Shown piece by piece: positions 9,339 through 17,827 of a stretch of DNA of 64,000 nucleotides. The notes under the pieces are model-generated. The model made no database searches and had not been told where the DNA came from. It worked only from the letters and a program-made list of their open reading frames with translations. How positions within the stretch are numbered: position 1 is the stretch's first letter; every line of letters begins with the position of its first letter. Location: positions 1 through 64,000 of the forward strand of contig NZ_JAUOQH010000003.1 in assembly GCF_030547075.1 (NCBI RefSeq). Reading direction: 5' to 3'. The translations under genes and the position numbers were made by a program. This DNA is from Alteromonas sp. 1_MG-2023 (GTDB lineage: Bacteria; Pseudomonadota; Gammaproteobacteria; Enterobacterales; Alteromonadaceae).

Positions 9339-9365
9339 ATGGGAGCTTATTGAATGAGATTCAAG
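9339..9365 (-). promoter_or_regulatory. Candidate sigma32 heat-shock promoter of clpB
   Basis: On the minus strand, CTTGAA (9360-9365), a 14-base spacer and CTCCCAT (9339-9345), close to the sigma32 consensus CTTGAAA-N13/14-CCCCAT-T. It lies about 40 bases upstream of the clpB ATG. Confidence 0.7.
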
Positions 9366-9396
9366 ACAAACTAATAAAGTTTCGTAAACCTTTGAT

Positions 9397-10119
9397 TTAG
9401 CGCAAACCTATTACACTAACTATTCGGCCAGTAGATGGCTTACCTTGATGGGTGGCCCTTCGGTGGGAGTAGAATTGTTGGTCATCACAATAAGTACAAC
9501 GTTGACTATTAACCACTACGCCAATATTTAACGATGCTAGCTGTTGGACTGCAATAGCGGGCAGATCCAGTTGAAATTTTTCAGGCGTTTCACCTTGGCG
9601 AATTGTCGATGGATAATCAGAAAAGCGTTGTGCTAAGACCGCATCGACTTCGTAGCACTTTTGACATATAGCCGGCCCTACCCATGCCATTAAATCTGCA
9701 GCTTGGCTAGAAAAGTGGCTTATTGTTTTATGAATAATGCCCAACTCAAGCCCTTTCCAGCCAGCATGTATTGCGGCAACTTCTTTACCTGCTTTATCGC
9801 AAATAAGGATAGGCACACAGTCGGCGGTCATTACAGCACAAAAATACCCGCGCTGTGCACTAAACGCAGCATCGCCTTCGGTTTCTTTCGACGGCAAGGT
9901 TACAACATGATTGCCGTGAACCTGATTTAGCCAAGTAATAGATTTTGCAAAAGGTAAGCTAGCACGATTTGATGCGACTGCCTCTTTGGCATCGCCCACG
10001 TGGTCTCCTACATTACAGCCTGCATAGTCTCCAACACTTGCGCCCGCGTTTTCACTATCGTAGCGAGTGGACGTGTAAGCAACTACGTTTTCAGGGCAAT
10101 TCCATTGAGGGGCTATCAT
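9397..10119 (-). CDS. pgeF: Peptidoglycan editing factor PgeF (YfiH, DUF152 family)
   Basis: A 240-residue protein of the YfiH/laccase-domain family. E. coli PgeF removes wrongly built UDP-MurNAc-L-Ser in favour of L-Ala, and relatives act as purine nucleoside phosphorylases. Family metal-site and core motifs are visible: LNQVHGNHV, TADCVPILI, IHAGWKGL and CQKCYEVD, the last near residue 150. It sits between rluD and clpB as in E. coli (rluD-yfiH-clpB), 149 bases downstream of rluD. It is normal length, with no sign of damage. The exact in vivo substrate cannot be read from sequence. Confidence 0.9.
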   Translation of the reverse strand: MIAPQWNCPENVVAYTSTRYDSENAGASVGDYAGCNVGDHVGDAKEAVASNRASLPFAKSITWLNQVHGNHVVTLPSKETEGDAAFSAQRGYFCAVMTADCVPILICDKAGKEVAAIHAGWKGLELGIIHKTISHFSSQAADLMAWVGPAICQKCYEVDAVLAQRFSDYPSTIRQGETPEKFQLDLPAIAVQQLASLNIGVVVNSQRCTYCDDQQFYSHRRATHQGKPSTGRIVSVIGLR

Positions 10120-10267
10120 TAAAAAGCGACCATTCAGAATCTATCAATCAGGGCTAATAGTTAAAAAGCGAATATTCAGCGGCCTTACCCCAGAAAAACG
10201 TCGCTAAACTATCAATACTGAATATCCATATAGCAAGTTTAGCAACATGAGGTATGTGGGCGCTTGG

Positions 10268-11251
10268 TTAAATCATATCCTCGGGATTTTCCTTGGAATC
10301 TAAACGTACCGCCGCTAATAAATCTTTCATATCTTGCGGTAGTGGCGCTTGCCATGTCATCCACTCTTCAGTTTCTGGATGATATAAAGAAAGCTGCGCT
10401 GCATGTAAAGCTTGTCTCTGGAAACCACGTAAGGTGTTGATAAAGTCTTCAGATGCGCCTTTGGGTAGGCGAGGTCTGCCACTATAAGTAGGGTCGCCAA
10501 GCAAAGGATGCTTAATATGGGCCATATGCACACGAATTTGGTGAGTTCTGCCAGTTTCTAGCTTCAAACGTAAATGAGTATAAGCTCGAAACTTCTCGAT
10601 TACGCGAAAGTGAGTAATTGCAGGTTTTCCATTTTCTCGCACGGCCATATGAGTGCGCTTAGTGGCGTGTCGACCAATAGGTTCATCAACAATACCACCA
10701 GCAACCATGGTACCCATAGCTACTGCTTCGTACTCTCGGCTCATCACTCTTGTTTGAAGTTGATCAACAAGATGGGTTTGCGCAGGTATTGTTTTTGCCA
10801 CAACCATTAATCCAGTCGTGTCTTTATCCAACCGATGCACAATGCCTGCTCTAGGCACTTTATCAATGTCTGGAACGTGATTAAGCAATGCGTTAAGCAC
10901 AGTACCGCTTGGGTTGCCTGCACCTGGATGAACCACTAAATCCGCAGTTTTATTAATTACTAGAATATGCTCATCTTCATAAACAATATCCAGCGCGATA
11001 TCTTGGGGTTGGCTAGTCACCTGCACTTCTATTTCAGCGCTAACAGTCACCAACTCATCCATTTGCATTTTATGGCGCGGTACTGTGATAACCTGTCCAT
11101 CAACGGATACATTTCCGCCCTGGATCCAAGTTTTTAGCTTAGAACGTGAATATTCAGGGAACAAATCAGCTAAAACCTGATCTAACCGAAGACTAAAGTG
11201 CTCAGCCCCTGTGGTTGCCTCTAATTGTAATGTGTTGTCCGACTGTGTCAT
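10268..11251 (-). CDS. rluD: 23S rRNA pseudouridine synthase RluD
   Basis: Converts U1911, U1915 and U1917 of helix 69 in 23S rRNA to pseudouridine. The 327 residues contain an N-terminal S4 RNA-binding domain (about 17-75; RLDQVLADLFPEYSRSKLK) and the RsuA/RluA catalytic domain with active-site motif HRLDKDTTGL (Asp nucleophile near residue 143). Divergent to bamD and upstream of pgeF, the standard gammaproteobacterial order. RluD is preferred over RluC because of this context. Confidence 0.95.
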   Translation of the reverse strand: MTQSDNTLQLEATTGAEHFSLRLDQVLADLFPEYSRSKLKTWIQGGNVSVDGQVITVPRHKMQMDELVTVSAEIEVQVTSQPQDIALDIVYEDEHILVINKTADLVVHPGAGNPSGTVLNALLNHVPDIDKVPRAGIVHRLDKDTTGLMVVAKTIPAQTHLVDQLQTRVMSREYEAVAMGTMVAGGIVDEPIGRHATKRTHMAVRENGKPAITHFRVIEKFRAYTHLRLKLETGRTHQIRVHMAHIKHPLLGDPTYSGRPRLPKGASEDFINTLRGFQRQALHAAQLSLYHPETEEWMTWQAPLPQDMKDLLAAVRLDSKENPEDMI

Positions 11252-11419
11252 AACACCGATTATTAAGTGTAAAAAGGGTATTATAACAAGCTTTCAATCG
11301 GTACACTGCGTTGTTTACGAATTTGTATGGTTTTTATCATCGCGAGTACGTTAGAATACGAGAACATGAGCTTAGACAGCGAAGTAATCAATACTGTTTA
11401 GCAGGAAAAAAGAACTATT

Positions 11420-12187
11420 ATGAAATCAATTCGATTACTGGCACCTGTTTTATTGGGTGCAATGGTATCTGTCGCAGGCTGTAGTAGCTCCTCCGACGAA
11501 GAAGAAAAAGCCGTTTTGGCTAATATGGGTGCGCAACAGCTCTATAACAGAGCCAAAGAAAGCATGGAAGTGGGTAACTTCAGTGCAGCGGCGCAAACTC
11601 TAGGCGCACTAGATTCACGCTACCCGTTTGGCCCACTTTCGCACCAAGTACAACTGGATCTTATCTACAGTTATTACAAGTCAGGTAAAAGTGACGAGAC
11701 GTTAGCCACTATCGATAGGTTTATTCGTCTTAACCCAAATCACTCAGATGTTGATTACGCGTATTATATGCGTGGCTTAACCAACATGGAGTCTGACAGT
11801 AACCTGTTCCAAGATTTGATGAACATTGATAGGACTGACCGAGATCCTTCGAACTCTCGCCAGGCTTTTGAAGACTTCAGACGGTTAATGCAGCAATACC
11901 CTGACAGCAAATATGCTGCAGATGCTCGCAAGCGTATGCTTCATATTAAAGATAGATTGGCCCGCTATGAAATTGCTATTGCTCGTTTCTACATGCGTAG
12001 ACACGCATACGTAGCAGCGGCGAACCGCGGCCGTTATGTGATTGAGCATTTCCCTGAAAGTACACAAATTCAGCAAGCACTAGAAATTATGGTGTCTAGT
12101 TACGAACAACTAGGGTTAGATGATTTGCGTGGTAACGCAATGAAAACGTTGAAATTGAACTTCCCTGAAAGTGATTTTATCAGCTAA
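11420..12187 (+). CDS. bamD: Outer membrane assembly lipoprotein BamD
   Basis: Essential lipoprotein of the BAM complex that inserts beta-barrel proteins into the outer membrane; it contacts BamA and reads substrate signals. A lipoprotein signal peptide ends in V-A-G-C with lipidated C21, followed by a Ser/Asp/Glu linker and five TPR-like repeats (about 37-250). The 255-residue length is near the E. coli 245. A GGA-type ribosome site precedes the ATG. Divergent from rluD, and followed by a strong terminator. Confidence 0.96.
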   Translation: MKSIRLLAPVLLGAMVSVAGCSSSSDEEEKAVLANMGAQQLYNRAKESMEVGNFSAAAQTLGALDSRYPFGPLSHQVQLDLIYSYYKSGKSDETLATIDRFIRLNPNHSDVDYAYYMRGLTNMESDSNLFQDLMNIDRTDRDPSNSRQAFEDFRRLMQQYPDSKYAADARKRMLHIKDRLARYEIAIARFYMRRHAYVAAANRGRYVIEHFPESTQIQQALEIMVSSYEQLGLDDLRGNAMKTLKLNFPESDFIS

Positions 12188-12206
12188 GTTTTTAGCCAAC
12201 GAATAC

Positions 12207-12243
12207 AAAAAAACGCACCTCATATGAAGTGCGTTTTTTTTTG
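12207..12243 (+). terminator. Terminator after bamD
   Basis: ACGCAC / GTGCGT stem, preceded by an A run and followed by nine or more T, 20 bases past the bamD stop. The A run lets it also serve the convergent anti-sigma factor gene. Confidence 0.85.
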
Positions 12244-12281
12244 ATTTCGTCGTTATTAAATGTATAAGTTGCTTAAGATGG

Positions 12282-13067
12282 CTAGCGAAAGAAAAGATGG
12301 CTAAATGGATTGAGAAGGCGCGCTATACCAGATGTGAAATGTAATGGTTGGTCGACTATAGTAAACACGAGACAACCTTGAGAGTGATCAGAGCGAGGAG
12401 TATGGGTGTTTTGCCCATCCATGAAAATGAAGTCGCCTGAATCGTAGCTATTTAACCCATCGCTGAATTCACCATTTAACACTAATGTGTATTCAGTCCC
12501 GCGATGAGTGTGTTCTGGCACGCTACCGCCTTTTCCCATGTAAATGAAATTAGCGACACCTTGGCTACCCAAATCTACAGGCGCTTGCCAAAGTTTTCCC
12601 ACCAAACTAGACCAACTCCCTGTTTTTTCTATATACCGTTGCAAGGTACGAGGAAGCGTAAATACCTTACCATCCAACTCAATAGCACTTTCTCTACTGT
12701 TATTGGCAATAGTGTTTACAACGGGGACAGTATTTGATGATGAAAACTTATTCTTATCTGAAGTAGCGTGAAGCTTGAAACCTGAATCGGCTTCTAAAGA
12801 TGATGGCGTTTGCGTAATTTGGGCAATCATAGTGCTGTAATCTGGATTAAAATCAGCTGATTTGGAACCATTCTCTTCTAACAGAAAGCCTTCTGACAAA
12901 GAGCCCTCTAATAGGGAACCCGCTAGGCGCTCAGTTTCTTGTTCCACAAATCGCTGACACGTGCTGCACATATCACAATGTGCAGAAACCATCAGCGATA
13001 CCGCTGGCGACAAATTCCCGTCAACGAATGAAACAAGCTGTTGAGCACTAGGGTGGAACCTAATCAT
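12282..13067 (-). CDS. chrR: ChrR-type zinc/cupin anti-sigma factor
   Basis: Holds the adjacent ECF sigma factor inactive until a signal such as singlet oxygen arrives. The N-terminal zinc anti-sigma domain has H5, H30, C34 and C37, matching the Zn ligands of Rhodobacter sphaeroides ChrR (H6, H31, C35, C38). The C-terminal cupin (about 150-245) has H186, H188, E192 and H222, the same spacing as ChrR H141, H143, E147 and H177. At 261 residues it is longer than ChrR because of a Ser-rich linker (about 50-125). It overlaps the sigma gene by 8 bases, so the two are co-translated. The signal sensed is inferred from the family. Confidence 0.9.
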   Translation of the reverse strand: MIRFHPSAQQLVSFVDGNLSPAVSLMVSAHCDMCSTCQRFVEQETERLAGSLLEGSLSEGFLLEENGSKSADFNPDYSTMIAQITQTPSSLEADSGFKLHATSDKNKFSSSNTVPVVNTIANNSRESAIELDGKVFTLPRTLQRYIEKTGSWSSLVGKLWQAPVDLGSQGVANFIYMGKGGSVPEHTHRGTEYTLVLNGEFSDGLNSYDSGDFIFMDGQNTHTPRSDHSQGCLVFTIVDQPLHFTSGIARLLNPFSHLFFR

Positions 13068-13671
13068 TAGTCTGTAGCATGCCTTTTAATCTTTGAAGCG
13101 CTAAACGTGTTCTAGATTTTACTGTACCTAACGGAATGACTAGTTCATCAGCCACTTCTTGTTGTGACTTACCGTCAATATAAATCGCTTCAATCACCGC
13201 TTTTTGCTTAACGGGAAGTGACTCGAATAAATAACCAATTTGTTCTAAGGTAACTTGTTCATCAAGTGGCGCTTCGTTTAAATCAGCGGTTTGTTCGCAA
13301 AGTACTGGCCAAAGATCATCTGAACAAACGTCTTCTTTTCGGTTTTGAAGTTTACGCAACATATCAAAACGGATGTTTCTTGCAATAGTAAATATCCAGG
13401 TTGAGGGTGAACCCTTCTCTGCATTAAATAAATGGGCCTTTTGCCATACGTTCGACATTGTGTCTTGAACCAGCTCCATTGCTAAAGCTTCGTTACCCAT
13501 CTGCTTGAGTGCATACGAACGTAATCGTGGCGCGAAGTAATTGAAGATTTTCGAGAACGCTATTTTGCTTCGCGTCTGGGCTACTTCAACTAGATAATCT
13601 GACATCTCAACCGCGCATTCTTTCGGTTTAATCGTACTCTTACTTTGTTCTAAAGGAATTCCAACTAACAT
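13060..13671 (-). CDS. ECF sigma factor (RpoE/ChrR type, ECF11-like)
   Basis: A 203-residue group IV sigma factor with region 2 (about 30-100, VQDTMSNVWQKAH and STWIFTIARNIRFDMLR) and region 4 helix-turn-helix (about 135-190, QQEVADELVIPLGTVKSRTRLAL). Pairing with a ChrR-type anti-sigma factor places it with the R. sphaeroides RpoE group that answers singlet oxygen, not with the envelope-stress sigmaE, which is encoded separately at 50173-50751. Probable targets are the neighbouring cfa operon and the LON gene. No obvious copy of its own promoter was found just upstream, so it may be read through from the LON gene 115 bases away. Confidence 0.9.
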   Translation of the reverse strand: MLVGIPLEQSKSTIKPKECAVEMSDYLVEVAQTRSKIAFSKIFNYFAPRLRSYALKQMGNEALAMELVQDTMSNVWQKAHLFNAEKGSPSTWIFTIARNIRFDMLRKLQNRKEDVCSDDLWPVLCEQTADLNEAPLDEQVTLEQIGYLFESLPVKQKAVIEAIYIDGKSQQEVADELVIPLGTVKSRTRLALQRLKGMLQTND

Positions 13672-13786
13672 AAGGTTTCGTCCGTTTATCCGATTCGATT
13701 AATGTATTTTACAAACAATCGTTGAAAGGGGTTACTGATTCCGAATTACAATTATTTAATGGAATGCAATCTGCAACGTTTCCAAT

Positions 13787-14362
13787 TTATCGAACTAATG
13801 CACAAAGATAATTTAGTAACTTCTTTCCACCACCTTCAGTGAGAAACTGCTGTTTTTGTCCCCCATCTACGGGTAACAACTCCAGCCACCGTCTTAATAC
13901 CCACAGTGGGTCATCAAACCGGGTTTCTTCATAAAGCGATGCTATCTCAGTATAGTTCTCAAAAATTTCTTTCAAACGATCATCTATAGGCGCTAATTGT
14001 TGAGGTGATATTTCGCAGTTCCAAGGTGCTACAGTGTGACACTGACCTGTGCGTAATCCATCTGATTCAACTGCTACATCAGTTACCTCAACTAAGTGTA
14101 ATCCAGCAACCTTTATGCCAAGCAAACCATCATCAAGCAAATCGAAGTCAACCACCTTGGCGTAAGTGCCAATAGGATAAATATGTTCATTAACCGATTT
14201 ATCTCCTGAAGCGTTTAGCATACACATCACAAAGCCTTTGTTTTCAGCGCATGCCTGCTTAACCATACGCATATATCTAGGCTCAAAAATACGTAACGCC
14301 ATGCGTCCTTCGGGAAGCAAATGGGCCGATAACGGAAATAGTGGAATGGGTGTATTACTCAT
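13787..14362 (-). CDS. LON substrate-binding-domain protein
   Basis: A 191-residue stand-alone LON N-terminal domain (PUA-like) with the family start pattern IPLFPLSAHLLPEGRMALRIFEPRY. It lacks the AAA+ and protease domains of Lon, so it is not a protease by itself; its biochemical role is unknown. It sits upstream of the ECF sigma gene in the same direction and divergent to the cfa operon. Genes of this type are often found near sigma/ChrR loci in marine gammaproteobacteria, as I recall, which suggests a stress role. Translation probably starts at the ATG given. Confidence 0.85.
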   Translation of the reverse strand: MSNTPIPLFPLSAHLLPEGRMALRIFEPRYMRMVKQACAENKGFVMCMLNASGDKSVNEHIYPIGTYAKVVDFDLLDDGLLGIKVAGLHLVEVTDVAVESDGLRTGQCHTVAPWNCEISPQQLAPIDDRLKEIFENYTEIASLYEETRFDDPLWVLRRWLELLPVDGGQKQQFLTEGGGKKLLNYLCALVR

Positions 14363-14672
14363 AAACTCTTAACTCTTTTAGACATAAGCAGTTACGCCAC
14401 CGTGAACAAATTGGATCGCTAGGGAAAAAATTTCACACTTTAGTCTAAGGCGATGATCCTGAGTGCTGCTTTATTTGTAGAATGAGTAATACAGATGCTT
14501 TTATCTGTGCAAATGCGACCTGAATAACATCTGGACGGTCAAAATACCGTGCATAGTGATTACAAACAAGTTATCTCGAAGCATTTCTATAATTAACAAT
14601 AAGTTACATCGCCATACAATAAATGTTGTAGGTTTATATTATTTGCAGGTTCATAATAAAAGTGAAGAAGTG
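14363..14672. promoter_or_regulatory. Divergent control region between the LON gene and the cfa operon
   Basis: This 310-base gap holds two promoter-like elements facing apart. On the plus strand TGATCC (14454-14459), 18 bases, then TAGAAT (14478-14483). On the minus strand CGATCC (14413-14418), 18 bases, then TAACTG (14389-14394). The TGATCC -35 is the hallmark of R. sphaeroides RpoE/ChrR targets (TGATCC ... TAAGA). The plus-strand match is the better one; neither -10 is perfect. Confidence 0.45.
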
Positions 14673-15098
14673 ATGACCGTATTAGATAGATTTTCCTCCA
14701 TGTATGCCGATATCTGCCAAATTACACTAGAAGATTTAGCCAGTATTTACGCGGTTAATGTAACCTTTATAGATCCTATCACCACCCATCATGGTCTAGG
14801 TGATGTCCAACACTATTTCTCCCATTTATTAGAACAGGCTGAGCGTTGTGAATTTGATATTGCCATGATAGCGCCGGTTGAAAGTAACAGTATTACCCAC
14901 CTTGTAAACTGGACAATGACCTTGAAGCTTAAGCAAAGTGACAAGTTGATAACGCTGGACGGCAATACCCAACTAACCGTGCAAGACGATATGATTGTTT
15001 ATCATAAGGATTACTACGATTTAGGAGAAATGGTGTATGAACATATTCCTTTATTGGGTTTCTTTGTTAAGAAAATCAAAAAGAGGCTAGCGAAATGA
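14673..15098 (+). CDS. NTF2/SnoaL-like protein, first gene of the cfa operon
   Basis: A 141-residue protein with the NTF2-like fold pattern (small cone-shaped domain, DRFSSMYADICQITLEDLASIY, then a HHGLGDV segment and TWTM-like strands). The ATG at 14673 is preferred over an in-frame one at 14556, because the extra 39 residues have no family character. The stop overlaps the next ATG (ATGA), so translation is coupled to the SDR gene. NTF2-like proteins open similar sigma/ChrR-controlled operons in other bacteria; the substrate is unknown. Confidence 0.75.
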   Translation: MTVLDRFSSMYADICQITLEDLASIYAVNVTFIDPITTHHGLGDVQHYFSHLLEQAERCEFDIAMIAPVESNSITHLVNWTMTLKLKQSDKLITLDGNTQLTVQDDMIVYHKDYYDLGEMVYEHIPLLGFFVKKIKKRLAK

Positions 15099-15814
15099 AG
15101 ACCTTACTAATTACTGGCGCCACCTCTGGTATCGGAAAAGCGTTGGCCCTTCATGCTGCTGACAAGGGCTATCAGGTTATTGCTTGTGGGCGCAACAAAG
15201 ATGTTTTAGATGACTTAGCCACGCAGCCCAACATAGAACCGCTACAATTTGATGTCACATCACTTGATGAGGCAAAAATTGCATTACGGAACGTAAAGTG
15301 TGACGTCGCTATTTTAAATGCCGGTACCTGCGAATATGTTGATATTGATAAATTCGAATCTGATATGTTTAGGCGGGTTTTTGAACCGAACTTTTTTGGG
15401 GTTGTTCATTGTGTAGAAGCACTTATTCCCGTTCTGAAGCAAGGAAACAAGCTGGTTATCGTTGATAGTATGGTGCGATTGCTACCGTTTACCCAGTCCC
15501 AAGCTTATGGCGCTAGTAAGGCTGCGCTACATTATTTCACAAAAAGTTTAGAGGTAGATTTACACGATCGTGGTATCAAGGTGCAAGCCGTATCACCTGG
15601 GTTCGTAGAAACCCCACTTACCGACAAAAATGATTTTGACATGCCAATGAAAATAACGGCCACCGAAGCAGCAGAGTCTATGTTAAAAGGTATTGAGGCG
15701 GACAAGCAAACCGTTTTTTTCCCAAGGATGTTCGGTTTTATATTGCGATTTATGCATATTTTACCAAATGGATTACAAAAGAAATTATCGCTATCGATGC
15801 GAGAAAAGCAGTAG
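15095..15814 (+). CDS. Short-chain dehydrogenase/reductase
   Basis: A 239-residue NAD(P)-dependent oxidoreductase with the glycine-rich cofactor site TGATSGIG (residues 7-14), the LNAG strand near 75 and the catalytic Y-G-A-S-K. It has coupled (4-base) overlap with the NTF2-like gene. In this operon it probably alters a lipid or lipid-derived aldehyde; that is inference from the neighbouring Cfa. The substrate cannot be named. Confidence 0.88.
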   Translation: MKTLLITGATSGIGKALALHAADKGYQVIACGRNKDVLDDLATQPNIEPLQFDVTSLDEAKIALRNVKCDVAILNAGTCEYVDIDKFESDMFRRVFEPNFFGVVHCVEALIPVLKQGNKLVIVDSMVRLLPFTQSQAYGASKAALHYFTKSLEVDLHDRGIKVQAVSPGFVETPLTDKNDFDMPMKITATEAAESMLKGIEADKQTVFFPRMFGFILRFMHILPNGLQKKLSLSMREKQ

Positions 15815-15826
15815 AGCATAATAACA

Positions 15827-17092
15827 ATGACAAAAAATGTAGCTATTATCGGAACAGGTATTTCAGGCCTGACCTGCGGGTATTTGTTAAATAAAGATGC
15901 AAAGATTACCGTTTACGAAGCCAATGATTACATAGGTGGCCATACTGCCACAAAAAAGATCGACGATGATGGTATCGAACGAAATATCGACACCGGTTTT
16001 ATTGTATTTAATGACTGGACCTACCCCAGTTTTATAAAGCTGATGAAACAGCTTAATGTGGCATATCAACCTACCGAGATGAGCTTTTCTGTCACCAGTG
16101 AAAAAGCCAATATTGAGTACAATGGCAATACGATAAACAGCCTGTTCGCCCAGCGACGAAATATGCTACGCCCACGATTCTGGCGTATCGTGCGTGACAT
16201 TCTTAAATTTAATAAAGCCTGTAAAGCATTTGTCGCAGAGCAACGAGATACCTCTTCGATGACACTTCAAGATGTCATTAACGAATTGAAGTTAAGTGAT
16301 GACTTTGCCCGCTACTACATCTTACCAATGTGTGCCGCTATTTGGTCAGCAAGTCTTGCTGAAACTAGGCAGTTTCCGCTGACTTTCTTTCTGCAATTTT
16401 TTAATAACCATGGTTTATTAAATATTAGCGACAGACCTCAGTGGTATACCATTAAAGGCGGCTCTAGCACTTATATCCCACCACTAACTGCAAGCTTTAA
16501 AAACAACATAAAGCTATCTTGTGGTGTTACGAATGTAAAAAAGGTAGACCATAAATGGCAGGTAACTGACACATCTGGCTCTCACGTTTTATTTGACGAC
16601 GTTATTTTTGCCTGTCATAGCGATCAAGCTCTTGCCATGCTAGATACGCCAACTGTAGCGCATCAAGAAGTGTTAGGTGCCATTGGTTTTGCTAACAATG
16701 AAGTTGTTATGCACAAAGACACCAATCAACTGCCAAAACGAAAACTTGCGTGGGCAAGTTGGAATTACAGACTAAAAGACGATGCCAGCGAAGAAGATAG
16801 GCCTGCTTCGGTAACGTACGACATGAATATTCTTCAGCGAATAGACGCTAAAAATACCTTCTGTGTTACGCTTAACAATACAGCTGAAATTGACCAAAAC
16901 ACGGTATTGGGAACCTATCAATATTCTCATCCACAATTTAGTGCCACTATGGTGAATGCCCAACAAAACAGAAAAAAAATATGCGGTGTGGATAACCTGC
17001 ATTTTTGTGGCGCATATTGGTACAACGGTTTCCACGAAGACGGGGTTCATAGTGCGCTAGATGTATGCGAGCGATTCGGGGTTAGCCTGTGA
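15827..17092 (+). CDS. FAD-dependent amine oxidase-like protein (COG2907 type)
   Basis: A 421-residue flavoprotein with an N-terminal dinucleotide-binding motif G-T-G-I-S-G-L (about 9-15), an acidic VYEAND strand end and the GGHTAT motif common to flavin oxidases and desaturases. The C-terminal FHEDGVHSALDV segment is typical of the family. Homologues are consistently paired with DUF1365 and cyclopropane synthase genes, as here. In R. sphaeroides related genes belong to the singlet-oxygen regulon and are tied to furan fatty acid chemistry, so a role in oxidising or desaturating cyclopropane or methylated acyl chains is plausible. It overlaps the next gene by 4 bases. Confidence 0.85.
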   Translation: MTKNVAIIGTGISGLTCGYLLNKDAKITVYEANDYIGGHTATKKIDDDGIERNIDTGFIVFNDWTYPSFIKLMKQLNVAYQPTEMSFSVTSEKANIEYNGNTINSLFAQRRNMLRPRFWRIVRDILKFNKACKAFVAEQRDTSSMTLQDVINELKLSDDFARYYILPMCAAIWSASLAETRQFPLTFFLQFFNNHGLLNISDRPQWYTIKGGSSTYIPPLTASFKNNIKLSCGVTNVKKVDHKWQVTDTSGSHVLFDDVIFACHSDQALAMLDTPTVAHQEVLGAIGFANNEVVMHKDTNQLPKRKLAWASWNYRLKDDASEEDRPASVTYDMNILQRIDAKNTFCVTLNNTAEIDQNTVLGTYQYSHPQFSATMVNAQQNRKKICGVDNLHFCGAYWYNGFHEDGVHSALDVCERFGVSL

Positions 17093-17820
17093 TTGATAGT
17101 GCTATTTATGAAGGTATGGTATATCACGAACGATTCGTCCCTACCCAACATAAGTTTGACTACCATATTTATCTTTTTTGGATAAAGTTAGGTGAAGTCG
17201 ATGCATTGACTGAAACACTTGACCATTTTTCCGTTCATTCGAAAGCAAGGTTGCGCTTTAAGCGTGAAGATTACCTAGGTGATAGCAGCACGCCATTAGA
17301 CCAAAGCGTACTGGAAAAAATGAACAGTTTAAGTAAGGATACGTTAACCGGTGATGTCTATATGTTGGGCCAACTCCGTATGTGGGGAATGTACTTCAGC
17401 CCAGTAAATTTTTACTATTTAAAAGGCGAAGACAATACCTTTACCCATGTACTGGCTGAAGTCAGTAATACCCCTTGGAATGAGCGTCATTACTACCTGG
17501 TTGATTTAGCGGTGCAAGCCGATACTCCAAAGGCATTCCATGTATCACCGTTTAATCCAATGGATATGACCTATAAATGGCGGATAACTCAGCCTCAACA
17601 ACAACTTGCATTAGCTATGGATTGTGTTCGGGGTGATAAAGAATTTAGTGCGGGCGTTAATTTAACCCGTATTTCATTAGATAATGCGAATCTAAGTCGG
17701 GTTATGAAACGTATACCTAGTATGACCATAAGAACAATGATTGGCATATATTGGCAAGCGTTAAAGTTATTAATAAAACGCACGCCACTTTACAACCACC
17801 CTAAGAAAAGTCAGGAATAA
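17089..17820 (+). CDS. DUF1365 family protein
   Basis: A 243-residue protein of the DUF1365 family. It starts at GTG 17089, overlapping the preceding stop (GTGA). Family landmarks are the N-terminal YEGMVYHERFVPTQHKFDYH, central MWGMYFSPVNFYY and NTPWNERHYY, and an HVSPFNPMDM motif. No catalytic role is established to my knowledge. Constant co-occurrence with the flavoprotein and Cfa suggests it works on the same fatty acyl product. Confidence 0.88.
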   Translation: MIDSAIYEGMVYHERFVPTQHKFDYHIYLFWIKLGEVDALTETLDHFSVHSKARLRFKREDYLGDSSTPLDQSVLEKMNSLSKDTLTGDVYMLGQLRMWGMYFSPVNFYYLKGEDNTFTHVLAEVSNTPWNERHYYLVDLAVQADTPKAFHVSPFNPMDMTYKWRITQPQQQLALAMDCVRGDKEFSAGVNLTRISLDNANLSRVMKRIPSMTIRTMIGIYWQALKLLIKRTPLYNHPKKSQE

Positions 17821-17827
17821 TAATTAC

